Shown here: in pieces, positions 38,126 through 46,699 of the stretch
Position numbering within the stretch: position 1 is the stretch's first letter
Layout: each line of letters starts with the position of its first letter
Virus record (IMG/VR): IMGVR_UViG_3300041411_000132
Coordinates: 1-48,935 of that record
Direction: 5' to 3' (one strand)
DNA length: 48,935 nucleotides
From: a virus
Notes under the pieces: model-generated
Databases searched by the model: none
Told to the model about the DNA's origin: nothing
Seen by the model: only the letters and a program-made list of their open reading frames with translations
Position numbers and translations under genes: made by a program

Positions 38126-39231
38126 TGTCTGAACGTAAACTCGCATCTGTTAGGCGCATCCTGAGTCTTGATCCAATCCCCGAAGCTGATCTTATTGAAA
38201 CTGCGACTGTCGATGGTTGGCAAGTTGTAGTTCAAAAGGCGATTGGACATAAAGTTGGCGATCTGGTTTGTTACTTCGAAATCGATTCCTTCCTTCCAGT
38301 CTGTGAACAATTCGAATTCCTTCGTAAGTCGTCGTATCGGAATGTTCCGGGGCTCGGTGAAGGTTTCCGTCTGCGAACAATTAAACTGAAGAAACAAGTT
38401 TCCCAGGGTTTGATTATTCCTCTTCGTGAACTAACTTACGAAGGTAAAGCAGCTCGACACGAAGAAGGCGATGACCTTACCGAAGCTCTCGGTGTTATTA
38501 AGTACGATCCACCGCTGCCAGCGTGTCTACAAGGCCGTGCGCGGGGCAACTTCCCAATGTTCATCCCTAAGTCTGACCAGGATCGCATTCAGAACGTATA
38601 TCGCCGCGTAGACTTGGATCAAATTTGGGAAGCTTCGTTGAAACTCGACGGTTCTTCGATGACGGCTTACATTAAGGCCGAAAAGTCTGAACCGTTTGAT
38701 AATGGCGATGCTTGGGTACAAGTTGAAGAATATCGCACCGGTGTTTGCTCGCGTAACCTTGAACTGAAGATCGACGAAGAAAACGCCGGCAACTCTTTTG
38801 TTGCGATGTTTAATAAGTTGGATCTTGATCGTCGGATGCGCGCCCTTCGCGAGCAAATCACTTTTGACTTTGCGATTCAAGGCGAGCTGATGGGTCCAGG
38901 AATTCAGGGCAACCGGGAGAAGTTTGAAGACTTCCAATTCTTCTTGTTCGAAGTCTATGATATCACCAACAAGAAGAAATTAAGTTCTGCTTGGAGGAAT
39001 GACTTTGCGGGCGTTCTTGGTCTTAAACAAGCTCCAATTCTCGGCTACATGAATCTGAAAGGAATGACGGTTAACGAAATTCTGGAATATGCGGACGGCG
39101 TTACCGCCGAACCAATCGACGGCCATCAGTGGAACAAAATCCCGGAAGGCGTTGTGTTTAAGTCAGAAAACGATCCAAACGTTTCTTTTAAAGGTATCAG
39201 CAATAGATTTTTGATGAAATGTGAAGAATAA
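38125..39231 (+). CDS. RNA ligase (Rnl, DraRnl/DRB0094-like)
   Basis: 368 aa. Nucleotidyltransferase motif I is KLDGSS (173-178, K173 the adenylated Lys), then CSRN, AIQGELMGPGIQ (motif III region), FFLFEVYDI and EGVVFKS (motif IV) and a final Lys in FKGISNRFLMK (motif V). The N-terminal 150 residues form a separate OB-like part (LIETATVDGWQVVVQ, GDLVCYFEIDSFLP) as in D. radiodurans Rnl. Such ligases seal nicked RNA; with the phage tRNAs, repair of tRNAs cut by host anticodon nucleases is a reasonable inference. Confidence 0.88.
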   Translation: MSERKLASVRRILSLDPIPEADLIETATVDGWQVVVQKAIGHKVGDLVCYFEIDSFLPVCEQFEFLRKSSYRNVPGLGEGFRLRTIKLKKQVSQGLIIPLRELTYEGKAARHEEGDDLTEALGVIKYDPPLPACLQGRARGNFPMFIPKSDQDRIQNVYRRVDLDQIWEASLKLDGSSMTAYIKAEKSEPFDNGDAWVQVEEYRTGVCSRNLELKIDEENAGNSFVAMFNKLDLDRRMRALREQITFDFAIQGELMGPGIQGNREKFEDFQFFLFEVYDITNKKKLSSAWRNDFAGVLGLKQAPILGYMNLKGMTVNEILEYADGVTAEPIDGHQWNKIPEGVVFKSENDPNVSFKGISNRFLMKCEE

Positions 39232-39238
39232 ATGACTA

Positions 39239-39274
39239 AAAGCCCTTTACTTTGACGAGTGAGGGCTTTATCAT
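39239..39274 (+). promoter_or_regulatory. Predicted promoter with an 8-bp inverted repeat
   Basis: TTTACT at 39246-39251, 17-nt spacer, TATCAT at 39269-39274. AAAGCCCT (39239-39246) pairs with AGGGCTTT (39262-39269) across the -35 and spacer. Followed by TGCTGCA as at 39731. Confidence 0.65.
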
Positions 39275-39315
39275 TGCTGCACGTTATGAAATTAACCCTT
39301 GTGAGGAATACCGTT

Positions 39316-39687
39316 ATGTCGCTTTCGACTCTTAATGCTAAAATCTTGACAGCTCTCCTTGAAATCCGCGACGAAGGTCCATCTTCAAACGCTAGCGGCA
39401 TTTGTCATAATCTTGATAAAAATGTGTTCATCGCAAATGATAAGCGAACTGATTTAAAAGAATGTGGCGAAGTTTCGAACTGGCTTGAATTTAATTTTGT
39501 AAAGTGGCCGAAGTTTAGCGGGGAGATTGCTTATCCGGTTCCGACGCCCGAAGGTGTAAACTTCACTCCAGAAACCATGTACTTCGCCCAAGAAGATCAA
39601 TGGGTTGGTGAGTACGGTGAACTCCGCTACGAATTGCTTGACTTCCTGATCGCTCAACTTGTTGAAGAAGATCGTCGCGCTGCCTAA
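39316..39687 (+). CDS. Hypothetical protein, 123 aa
   Basis: ATG at 39316 with GAGGA 9 nt upstream; the longer in-frame start begins inside the promoter. N-terminal helix, then DEGPSSNASGICHNL. Not recognised. Confidence 0.67.
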   Translation: MSLSTLNAKILTALLEIRDEGPSSNASGICHNLDKNVFIANDKRTDLKECGEVSNWLEFNFVKWPKFSGEIAYPVPTPEGVNFTPETMYFAQEDQWVGEYGELRYELLDFLIAQLVEEDRRAA

Positions 39688-39695
39688 AATTCGAA

Positions 39696-39755
39696 AAAGT
39701 CCTTTACTTTAAGGAGTTGGGACTTTATCCTTGCTGCAACTTTATCCTTGCTGCA
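39696..39755 (+). promoter_or_regulatory. Predicted promoter with hairpin and duplicated -10 region
   Basis: TTTACT at 39703-39708, 17-nt spacer, TATCCT at 39726-39731. AAAGTCC (39696-39702) pairs with GGACTTT (39720-39726). A 17-bp unit, ACTTTATCCTTGCTGCA, is repeated exactly at 39722-39738 and 39739-39755, giving a second -10-like box. Confidence 0.62.
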
Positions 39756-39793
39756 ACTTAAAACATTAACCCCTCGAAAGGTTTTTCTTTATC

Positions 39794-40192
39794 ATGAATG
39801 ATTTCGTTTATCGCGTAGAAAACTCCAACGGCGAAGGCATGTATACTGGTAAGAAGTTCAACCTGAACTCTTGCCCCGAGTATCAAAATTACCGCGATTT
39901 TGATGATATAGATGAAGACCACCATCCGCTGCCGAGTTGGGATTTGCTTTACGAAAGTAATGCCGGCGGTAAGTTTGGCTTTGAATCTATCACCGCCGTG
40001 TATACCTGGCTCTACGACGAAGTTTGGATCAAGTACCTACGCGAAAACGGCTATCATATTAAGAAGTATCTCGCTACCGACATCTTTCGGGACGATGAAC
40101 GTCAACTTGTTTTTTATGTTGAGGATGGCGCAGCTCCTGCGGCGCAATACGCGCTTTCGATTTATGGTCCAGCAGCGGTTATGGTTGCTTAA
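39794..40192 (+). CDS. Hypothetical protein, 132 aa
   Basis: CTCGAAAGG upstream. Not recognised; acidic, Tyr-rich N-terminal half. First gene of a four-gene overlapping run to 41386. Confidence 0.67.
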   Translation: MNDFVYRVENSNGEGMYTGKKFNLNSCPEYQNYRDFDDIDEDHHPLPSWDLLYESNAGGKFGFESITAVYTWLYDEVWIKYLRENGYHIKKYLATDIFRDDERQLVFYVEDGAAPAAQYALSIYGPAAVMVA

Positions 40193-40219
40193 ATGTACGA
40201 TGGCGATGAGGAATATTAC

Positions 40220-40444
40220 ATGAAAGATGATAACGATACTTGGTTTTGCTTCTGCCTTGGCATTATTTTGATGGGGATTATTTCTGGCTGCTTTATGTCG
40301 GATGATGTTGCCGCCGAAGAATGGACCAAAGGCGAAGAGTTTTGCGCCTCTAACGGTGGATTAACAAAAGTTAAAGGTTATTTCATGAGCCAAGACTTCA
40401 TTTGTAAGAATGGCGCCGTATTCAACCTTAAAGCGAAATTTTAA
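40220..40444 (+). CDS. Small predicted membrane or lipoprotein, 74 aa
   Basis: ATG at 40220 with GAGGA 8 nt upstream is preferred to the in-frame ATG at 40193. FCLGIILMGIISGC is a hydrophobic segment ending in a lipobox-like ISGC, and two more Cys lie downstream. Function unknown. Confidence 0.62.
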   Translation: MKDDNDTWFCFCLGIILMGIISGCFMSDDVAAEEWTKGEEFCASNGGLTKVKGYFMSQDFICKNGAVFNLKAKF

Positions 40445-40445
40445 T

Positions 40446-40760
40446 ATGTCCATTTTCTTCTTTTCTCGCGAAAAATATCAAAACCTTATCGATGAACTCA
40501 AATTTAAAGTCGAAGCTCTTGAGGATACAATTGTTTCCCTCAAAGCTGAAGTTGTTAAGCATGCACCCGTCCCACCTGCTCCGCCACCGCCAAAAGAATG
40601 GAAGCGTGGGGATCGGGTAAAGGGTAGCGCAACTTGCGGCTTTAACGCGTCTATGGTCGGAACCGTCCAATATGTTGAACCTAGCGGAAAGGTTTGGGTT
40701 CGGCGCGATGGAAGTTCGAGTGATGTCTATTATTTTCCAAATGAATTGGTAGAAGCATAA
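40446..40760 (+). CDS. Hypothetical protein with coiled coil, Pro-rich hinge and KOW-like domain, 104 aa
   Basis: ATG at 40446, one base after the previous stop. Coiled coil (DELKFKVEALEDTIVSLKAE), hinge PVPPAPPPPKE, then KRGDRVKGSA...GTVQYVEPSGKVWVR, a KOW/SH3-type barrel that could bind RNA or protein. No function assigned. Confidence 0.68.
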   Translation: MSIFFFSREKYQNLIDELKFKVEALEDTIVSLKAEVVKHAPVPPAPPPPKEWKRGDRVKGSATCGFNASMVGTVQYVEPSGKVWVRRDGSSSDVYYFPNELVEA

Positions 40761-41386
40761 TGACAACTGACGGTTATGTTAAAGTAGATGGCGACCAACT
40801 CGCTGCCGACCTGGCCCCGAACTTTGAGGAACTCAAGTTCTTGCGGGCGTGGGAAGCTGCCGACGTTGCAAATAAGAAGTTTGATCTTGATCGCGAAACT
40901 TTAGCCAAACAGGAGAAAGCGATTTCGCTTCGTTGGTATTTGCGCGATGGTTCGGCGAAACTCCACTTTGATCTGGCGAAAGTGTTCGCCACCGAAGTTG
41001 TTCAAAAAGTAAACAAGATCCTCTGGATGGAATATCGTCAAACCGTATCCGAGCGCATTTCGGAAGAGAAGTTGATTGAAGCTTTGAAAGCGTATAATCC
41101 AAACTTTTGGAGCAAAGATACCTGTTTAGTTTTATCTAAAATGTTTAAATTTAACTTCAAAGAGTTTTCGGAAAGTTATGAGATTAGCTTATCCAAAGCG
41201 TCCACTGAAGATAAAACTCGTCATTACTACTATCGCCATCGTTTACACAAATCCAAATATGATTATTTGATTGAACGGGTTGCTCCTTTTACCAAACTAA
41301 GCGGCGAAGTTCTTGTTAACATCGATGATTATAATTTGTTGAAACGTTTCATCGTTGATATCAAGAGTTCCTATAACTGGTTCTAG
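40760..41386 (+). CDS. Hypothetical protein, 208 aa
   Basis: ATG shares a base with the previous stop. Helical and basic towards the C-terminus (HYYYRHRLHKSKYDYL). Not recognised. Confidence 0.68.
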   Translation: MTTDGYVKVDGDQLAADLAPNFEELKFLRAWEAADVANKKFDLDRETLAKQEKAISLRWYLRDGSAKLHFDLAKVFATEVVQKVNKILWMEYRQTVSERISEEKLIEALKAYNPNFWSKDTCLVLSKMFKFNFKEFSESYEISLSKASTEDKTRHYYYRHRLHKSKYDYLIERVAPFTKLSGEVLVNIDDYNLLKRFIVDIKSSYNWF

Positions 41387-41388
41387 AT

Positions 41389-41417
41389 TTTACTTTTTCC
41401 GAAATTTAAGGCAGAAT
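41389..41417 (+). promoter_or_regulatory. Predicted promoter of the rIIA operon
   Basis: TTTACT at 41389-41394, 17-nt spacer, CAGAAT at 41412-41417, directly after the previous stop codon. Confidence 0.58.
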
Positions 41418-41459
41418 AGTTTCTCTCCTTTGAAACAAACAACCTAAAGGGTTTATATT

Positions 41460-41699
41460 ATGATTAGTCGCGAAGCTGCGAATGTAATTTACGGCGACAC
41501 GTGGTGCAGAGATTTCGTTGATCTTGAAGACTTGTCAGTTCGGATCGACACGATGTCGAAGGCCGGGAACTACGACTTGTACTTGCGGTTTGATTCTCTT
41601 TCTCAACTGGATAGCGTTCGCGCCCTTTTGGTTGGCTTAAAATATGACGTTGAACTTTACAACGGCTATCCTGACATTCTTGAAATCTCGTGGGGCTAA
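41460..41699 (+). CDS. Hypothetical protein, 79 aa
   Basis: First gene after the promoter, 9 nt before rIIA. Alpha/beta (YDLYLRFDSLSQLDSVRALL). Not recognised. Confidence 0.66.
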   Translation: MISREAANVIYGDTWCRDFVDLEDLSVRIDTMSKAGNYDLYLRFDSLSQLDSVRALLVGLKYDVELYNGYPDILEISWG

Positions 41700-41708
41700 G
41701 ATACAACT

Positions 41709-44102
41709 ATGATTCCTAAGCAAGAAAACGTTAAAGTTTTTTCCAATTCGAAAAATGAAAAGGCTTTCACCATTAATGCTTCACGAGAAGCATTCCGTAT
41801 CCTTAGTTCGGGCTTGTACTCGAACAAACCCCAGGCGATTATTCGCGAGCTGAGTTGTAACGCGTACGACGCTCACGTTATGGCCGGTTGCACGGATCGT
41901 CCGTTTAAAGTCCATCTTCCCGATTCCTGGGAACCGTTCCTGTCGATTGAAGACTTCGGGGTTGGTCTAGATGATGACGATATCAATAACATCTACACGA
42001 CCTACTTCGCCTCCACTAAGACCCAATCTAACGACGTTATAGGCGGTTTGGGGCTTGGATCGAAGACGCCCTTTAGCTATACCGATACTTTTACGATTCG
42101 CTCCCGTAAGGACGCTGTAGAGCGTATCTACAACGCTTACATCAGTGACGCGGGCTCGCCTACGGTTTCGATGGTTAGCGAGTCGGATACTGATGAGCCG
42201 AACGGCGTATTGATTACGGTTCCAATCCGGTCGGCTGACTTTGATATCTTCGAGCGCGAAGCGGTTAACGTGTTCAAATACTTTAAAGTTCTCCCAGAGA
42301 TTAACTTTGGTGACCTCGATAACCGAGTTGTGACTGAACTGGACGAAGCTGAAGGTTTGATCATTAACTCCAACACCTACAACGCCGGGAACGTCACGGT
42401 TATTATGGGGAACGTTGGGTATAACGTGAAGGTGACCGACACTATCGTTCCGCGTGATAAGACTCGGGCGTGGTCGTTCCTGGCTAAAGCCTCGATGACG
42501 ATTCGGTTTGATATTGGCGACTTGAGCGTTGCAGCGTCCCGCGAAACCATTTCGTTCGATGATGAAAGTAAAGAAGTCTTCATTAACAAACTGGAAAGCA
42601 TCGTAGATGATTATTACAATGCGTTTCAGGAAAAGATTGACAGCGAGTGCTCCGATAAAGCTTCGGCGTTGGTATTTGTAGAAGGGAAGTTGGGTGAATG
42701 GGGTTGGGGTCTTCTGAACTACGAAGGCGAATCGCTTTTTGATATTGCCAATAAGAACATCGTTGAAGGGATTATTGAGATTATCGATCCTGAAGACGAA
42801 CATCCTGCCGCAATTACCCTGTTGGAGAAGAAGTACAACTACAGCGATTCGCTGAGTAAAAATGTTCTAAACGACAAGTATGGAAGTCATCGAATTACCT
42901 ATAAAGGTTTCCGTACCAAGAAGATGTCGTTTATTATGGACGACACCGAACACCATCGTGGGTTTGATACTAACTCACGTTCGTTTATCCGTAACCGTTC
43001 GGTTCAATACTTGGTACAAGTTCCGTTCGTTCTGACTGACGAACAACAAGAACTGTTGATCGGACATCTAGGCGAAAACCTAATTGAGTTTGTAACTCTG
43101 TCTGAAGTTAAGGAAATGTTTAAGGTTGTTCGCGAAAAACAACTGGGTCCTAAAGCTGATCGGGCTACTCCAGTGGACCGGGCGAAGAAAAACGAAATCC
43201 GCGTAGACTATTGGAGAAACAACGATCCTCGTGCCGTAACTCACTTTAACGAGTACACCCAACGCGGTCTGTTGGATATCGATGAACTCAGTACCCAGAA
43301 AGTGGCGATTGTTGAGATTTCTCGTGGCTACTTTGAACACGCAATTCTCGGGGTTGGGATGCGCGAAGTTAACGTGACCAACTTGATTTACTTTTCGAAA
43401 GTGTTGAATCTGGATTACATTATCCTGGTTCGCCCTTCGCAGATGGGGCGTATTCAGGAAAAGATGCCATTCGCGAAACTTCTGGATGAGTTTGAAGATA
43501 AAGATATTGTCAATAACGACGTAGTGTTTTTGCACCAGTGCATTAAACAGTTCGCTGCTTTGACGCTGAAGAGTTTTGTTGAGTTGACGAAGAAGGATAA
43601 CTACAACTCCACTATCGACTCCATGGTGTTTAACGATCTTTACCGTGGGTATCAATATCGGAACGATAGCGTTGTTGAAATGACGAAAAGCTTGGGTGGT
43701 CTGGATATTCCTGAGATTAGCGGCGATCCTGAAGCTATTATTCTGGCGGATAAACTGAAGACTTGTTTCGCTAGTTACACCGACGCCGAAATTGCTTCTT
43801 GTCATGGAAGCGTTGAAATGAATAGCAGTAGTAGCAGTAGCGCTCACCTACAGATTTACAGCGGATACACCAAGGCGCTCGGCGCTAAGATGTATGATCG
43901 AACTAAGGATATCTTGGCAAAGTATCCGTTGCTTGAGTTCTTGGATCTTTACGAGTCGCGAACCAAGTACATCAACCACTATATCAAAATGGTTAACGTT
44001 ATGCCTCATCCGGTCCCGCTTGAGTTAGTTGTTGATAATACCGAAGTGGATGATGGTGAGTTATTTGAAGAAGAAGATTCTCTTTACTCTGACGCAGCTT
44101 GA
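41709..44102 (+). CDS. rIIA: rIIA-like protein with GHKL ATPase fold
   Basis: 797 aa, close to T4 rIIA (725). GHKL motifs at the N-terminus: RELSCNAYDA (46-55, with E47 and N51), EDFGVGL (81-87) and GGLGLGSKTP (112-121). T4 rIIA/rIIB act at the membrane and prevent lysis under lambda RexAB exclusion. A Ser run (NSSSSSSAH) lies near residue 705. The last codons contain the -35 box of the rIIB promoter. Confidence 0.93.
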   Translation: MIPKQENVKVFSNSKNEKAFTINASREAFRILSSGLYSNKPQAIIRELSCNAYDAHVMAGCTDRPFKVHLPDSWEPFLSIEDFGVGLDDDDINNIYTTYFASTKTQSNDVIGGLGLGSKTPFSYTDTFTIRSRKDAVERIYNAYISDAGSPTVSMVSESDTDEPNGVLITVPIRSADFDIFEREAVNVFKYFKVLPEINFGDLDNRVVTELDEAEGLIINSNTYNAGNVTVIMGNVGYNVKVTDTIVPRDKTRAWSFLAKASMTIRFDIGDLSVAASRETISFDDESKEVFINKLESIVDDYYNAFQEKIDSECSDKASALVFVEGKLGEWGWGLLNYEGESLFDIANKNIVEGIIEIIDPEDEHPAAITLLEKKYNYSDSLSKNVLNDKYGSHRITYKGFRTKKMSFIMDDTEHHRGFDTNSRSFIRNRSVQYLVQVPFVLTDEQQELLIGHLGENLIEFVTLSEVKEMFKVVREKQLGPKADRATPVDRAKKNEIRVDYWRNNDPRAVTHFNEYTQRGLLDIDELSTQKVAIVEISRGYFEHAILGVGMREVNVTNLIYFSKVLNLDYIILVRPSQMGRIQEKMPFAKLLDEFEDKDIVNNDVVFLHQCIKQFAALTLKSFVELTKKDNYNSTIDSMVFNDLYRGYQYRNDSVVEMTKSLGGLDIPEISGDPEAIILADKLKTCFASYTDAEIASCHGSVEMNSSSSSSAHLQIYSGYTKALGAKMYDRTKDILAKYPLLEFLDLYESRTKYINHYIKMVNVMPHPVPLELVVDNTEVDDGELFEEEDSLYSDAA

Positions 44103-44117
44103 GGCTACAATAGCCTC
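44083..44117 (+). promoter_or_regulatory. Predicted rIIB promoter with a hairpin at the -10
   Basis: TTTACT at 44083-44088, 17-nt spacer, TACAAT at 44106-44111. GAGGCT and AGCCTC (44101-44106, 44112-44117) flank the -10 box. The TACAATnnCCTCCTTG stretch is shared with the promoter at 6772. Confidence 0.68.
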
Positions 44118-44168
44118 CTTGCTGTACTAAAACTTTTTATATGAAAGAAACCCCGGAGCTACAAACTA

Positions 44169-45386
44169 ATGACTGATGCAAATAAAATCGCAGTGTACGA
44201 AGCGTGGAAGAACGGCCAATCGAAAGCTAGCCTGGCTCTCCAAAACGATGTTTCTTCGCGCACTATCTCCCGCTGGATTGACGCTGTAGAAGAAAGTGGC
44301 TACGAAACTCCGAAGCCAGTTGTAAACTTTAATGCTGAAATCGACGATTCCGCTAAAGTTAAAGATGTTCGTTACTTGGACGCATATCGTATTAAACAAC
44401 GCGACGGTGTAACTACCGGTGAACTTGCTGATGAGTTTGGTGTTTCTGAATCAACTATCCGCCGTTGGGTTAAGCGCGCCGCTGATGAATGGGCTGTAGA
44501 CGTTAGCGTTCTTGGTGAAGCCGGTCTTACCCGTGGAAGTGTGGTATATCAAGAAATTGATCTGACTAAAGATGCGGTTGAATACAACTACGTGGCTTCG
44601 TCTAAGTCGATTTCGATTACTGAAGTAACCAACGGCAAATCGACCGGTAGCGTCTCGGCTGATCGTACAACTCCCGGCTTCGATGAACTTCTGGATTCGC
44701 TGATTGATAGCAGCTTCTCTCAAGAAGCGCTGGAATCGGTTTATGTTGCTCTTCAGCCGGTTCTTTCGCTGGAACGCTTTACCCAAGGCAAGATTCAGAT
44801 CGATCCGAAAGAACGTAAGATTTACTACGTGGCTGACGAAGACACCGTTCCTTACTTGGTTGATAACAGTTTGTCGAAACGCGTTATTGATATGGTTCGC
44901 GAAGGCAATACCGGCGTTGCGACTCTTCTGAACTTCATGGAAAAACTGATGGAGAACCCAAGTCGTCGGGCGGTTAACGAACTGTACGGGTTCCTTCAGG
45001 CGAACGATATTGTTATTGCTGAAGACGGCGATTTCTACGCTTGGAAGAAAGTGCGTAACGATTACTTCGATATCCACTCGGGTACTATGGATAACTCGCC
45101 AGGCAATCGTCTGCGTGTAGCGCGTAACATGGTCGATGAAGATTCAAATCGTACTTGTTCTTATGGTCTTCATGTTTGCTCGAAGTCGTACCTGCCTTGT
45201 TTCGGTGGCGGCTCGGATAGTGCTCGTGTCTTGAAAGTTAAAGTTAACCCGGCTGACGTTGTTGCTGTTCCAGCCGATTATCATAATGCCAAGATGCGGA
45301 CTGCTGGCTACACCGTTCTGGAAGATGTAACTAACGCGCATTACGGTAGCGAAGTCACTACCGATAGCGATGATGATTGGAGCTGA
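44169..45386 (+). CDS. rIIB: rIIB-like protein
   Basis: 405 aa against 312 in T4. The C-terminal domain matches rIIB: ELYGFLQANDIVIAEDGDF, YAWKKVRNDYFDIHSGTMDN, CSYGLHVCSKSYLP and KVNPADVVAVPADYHNAKMR. The extra length is N-terminal, where two helix-turn-helix segments appear (SKASLALQNDVSSRTISRWI and GELADEFGVSESTIRRWVKR), suggesting DNA or RNA contact. Works with rIIA. Confidence 0.93.
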   Translation: MTDANKIAVYEAWKNGQSKASLALQNDVSSRTISRWIDAVEESGYETPKPVVNFNAEIDDSAKVKDVRYLDAYRIKQRDGVTTGELADEFGVSESTIRRWVKRAADEWAVDVSVLGEAGLTRGSVVYQEIDLTKDAVEYNYVASSKSISITEVTNGKSTGSVSADRTTPGFDELLDSLIDSSFSQEALESVYVALQPVLSLERFTQGKIQIDPKERKIYYVADEDTVPYLVDNSLSKRVIDMVREGNTGVATLLNFMEKLMENPSRRAVNELYGFLQANDIVIAEDGDFYAWKKVRNDYFDIHSGTMDNSPGNRLRVARNMVDEDSNRTCSYGLHVCSKSYLPCFGGGSDSARVLKVKVNPADVVAVPADYHNAKMRTAGYTVLEDVTNAHYGSEVTTDSDDDWS

Positions 45387-45404
45387 TATACAAAGCTGTA
45401 AACT

Positions 45405-45430
45405 AAAAGGAGCCCTCGGGCTCCTTTTTT
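45405..45430 (+). terminator. Rho-independent terminator
   Basis: AAAAGGAGCCC (45405-45415) pairs with GGGCTCCTTTT (45418-45428) and runs into TT. It ends the rII unit. Confidence 0.92.
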
Positions 45431-45438
45431 CATTCTAT

Positions 45439-45460
45439 TAAACAAGGTAAATAGAGTTTA
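45439..45460 (+). promoter_or_regulatory. TAAATA late-promoter-like motif, third copy
   Basis: TAAAC (45439-45443) pairs with GTTTA (45456-45460), and GGTAAATAGA lies in the loop. A weaker version of the hairpin-looped TAAATA ahead of 32477 and 34044, and again upstream of a gene with the shared N-terminal domain. Confidence 0.42.
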
Positions 45461-45511
45461 CGAAGGAAAACTTATTTCTAACATTCAAATTTACAAAGAA
45501 GGTAAAATAAC

Positions 45512-45802
45512 ATGACTCAGCGTTTACCATTTTGGGCGGTTAAGCCTAAACATAAAAAGACTGTTATCGTCACGCCTAAAGGTTGGGCTGTAGAAGAAAC
45601 AGGTGAATTGCTTGTGCGCGTTCGCGACCTTGATCAGAAACTGGCTGAGTATGGGATTCAAGTAGACTTTGATGAAGTTGAACTGACCGACGAAGTTGTT
45701 GAAACTCCAGAAGAAGTAAAGGAAGTTGCTGAGGAAAAGAAAGAAGAAGTTGTTGCCCCGGTAAAGAAAAAGGCTGGCCGTCCAAAGAAAGTCAAAGCAT
45801 AA
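45512..45802 (+). CDS. Probable virion-associated protein with shared N-terminal motif, 96 aa
   Basis: PFWAVKPKHKKTVIVTPKGW and AVEETGELLVR match the first 35 residues of the SGNH proteins (PSWSYKP, RGWVV-ETGELLVS). The rest is a Glu/Lys/Val-rich tail ending KKKAGRPKKVKA, an AT-hook-like basic end that could touch DNA. SD GAAGGT. Head or tail location is inferred. Confidence 0.68.
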   Translation: MTQRLPFWAVKPKHKKTVIVTPKGWAVEETGELLVRVRDLDQKLAEYGIQVDFDEVELTDEVVETPEEVKEVAEEKKEEVVAPVKKKAGRPKKVKA

Positions 45803-45819
45803 TAAAGGATTAATTTAAA

Positions 45820-46362
45820 ATGGCAGCTATTCGAATTGAGATGTTTAAGGATCGGGGTTGGATTCTCAGCGACACAACCCAACTTCTTAACCCCAACTAT
45901 CTTCCTCTGAGCATCGTTAACACCGTTGAAACTACCTTTACGGCTAGCTATCGCGGGACTGACTATACGTTCCCTATCGCGGCTCTGCGGCGGTTCCTGG
46001 ACGACTCAGATTTATACATTCCATATCCGAAATACATTCTTTTCGAATCGTTTCCGGCGACCATGAAGGTTGATGATACGAAGATCCTAAACGTTTCCGT
46101 TAAGTGTACCAACGGCCAAACCTTTCCAGCGGAGGTGGATGGCCTAATAGTACAAAGTTCTGACCCAAGCGTCACGACGATTACCACGAACGAACTTGGT
46201 GCGAATATTTTAACGGCGATTAAAGCGGGCGAAGCGATTATCAAAGTTTCATATTGGGACGATGAGCTTCGCATTAGTAAACCGGTAATAGTTGTTGATA
46301 TCGACAAAGAACTGTTTCCTCAGAGTATCTTGACAGGACAGTTCCCAAATGGAATTAACTAA
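45820..46362 (+). CDS. Probable virion protein with Ig-like (Big-2 type) domain, 180 aa
   Basis: Residues 11-66 (DRGWILSDTTQLLN, then YRGTDYTFPIAALRRFLDD) parallel the shared N-terminal domain of the SGNH proteins. Residues 75-165 have the Big-2 Ig-like pattern: MKVDDTKILNVSVKCTNGQT, IVQSSDPSVTTI, ILTAIKAGEAIIKVSYW. Such domains decorate capsids and tails and bind cell-surface sugars weakly. Overlaps the next gene by 14 nt. Confidence 0.72.
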   Translation: MAAIRIEMFKDRGWILSDTTQLLNPNYLPLSIVNTVETTFTASYRGTDYTFPIAALRRFLDDSDLYIPYPKYILFESFPATMKVDDTKILNVSVKCTNGQTFPAEVDGLIVQSSDPSVTTITTNELGANILTAIKAGEAIIKVSYWDDELRISKPVIVVDIDKELFPQSILTGQFPNGIN

Positions 46363-46699
46363 GCATAATTTTAAAGTCTATGCGATGCAAGCCTATGACA
46401 ATCCCTATTGCTTAACGGAAGATGAATTCTATTCGGATTTGTTTAAATCTTCGGTAATCAAAAAGATTCTGTCTAAATTCGTGTTGACCGGGGAAGTTAA
46501 TACCAAGCTACTGATTAACACGGTGATCTGTTTCTACAACGTGTTTAAAAAACCAGAAGCAACTAGCATCCTTGCTTGTAAATTATCAGTTGAGAATCAA
46601 ATCGCGTTAAACTCAGTTCTACTCTATTTGAATCTGCCCATGGTTGTAGATCAAACGTTTGATGAAACACTACTCAGGATTATACACGATGAACTTTGA
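46349..46699 (+). CDS. Hypothetical protein, 116 aa, in the virion-type gene block
   Basis: Helical. YCLTEDEFYSDLFKSS and LLINTVICFYNVFKKP recall short proteins next to head or tail genes in myoviruses, but I cannot name the family. Overlaps both neighbours. Confidence 0.68.
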   Translation: MELTKHNFKVYAMQAYDNPYCLTEDEFYSDLFKSSVIKKILSKFVLTGEVNTKLLINTVICFYNVFKKPEATSILACKLSVENQIALNSVLLYLNLPMVVDQTFDETLLRIIHDEL

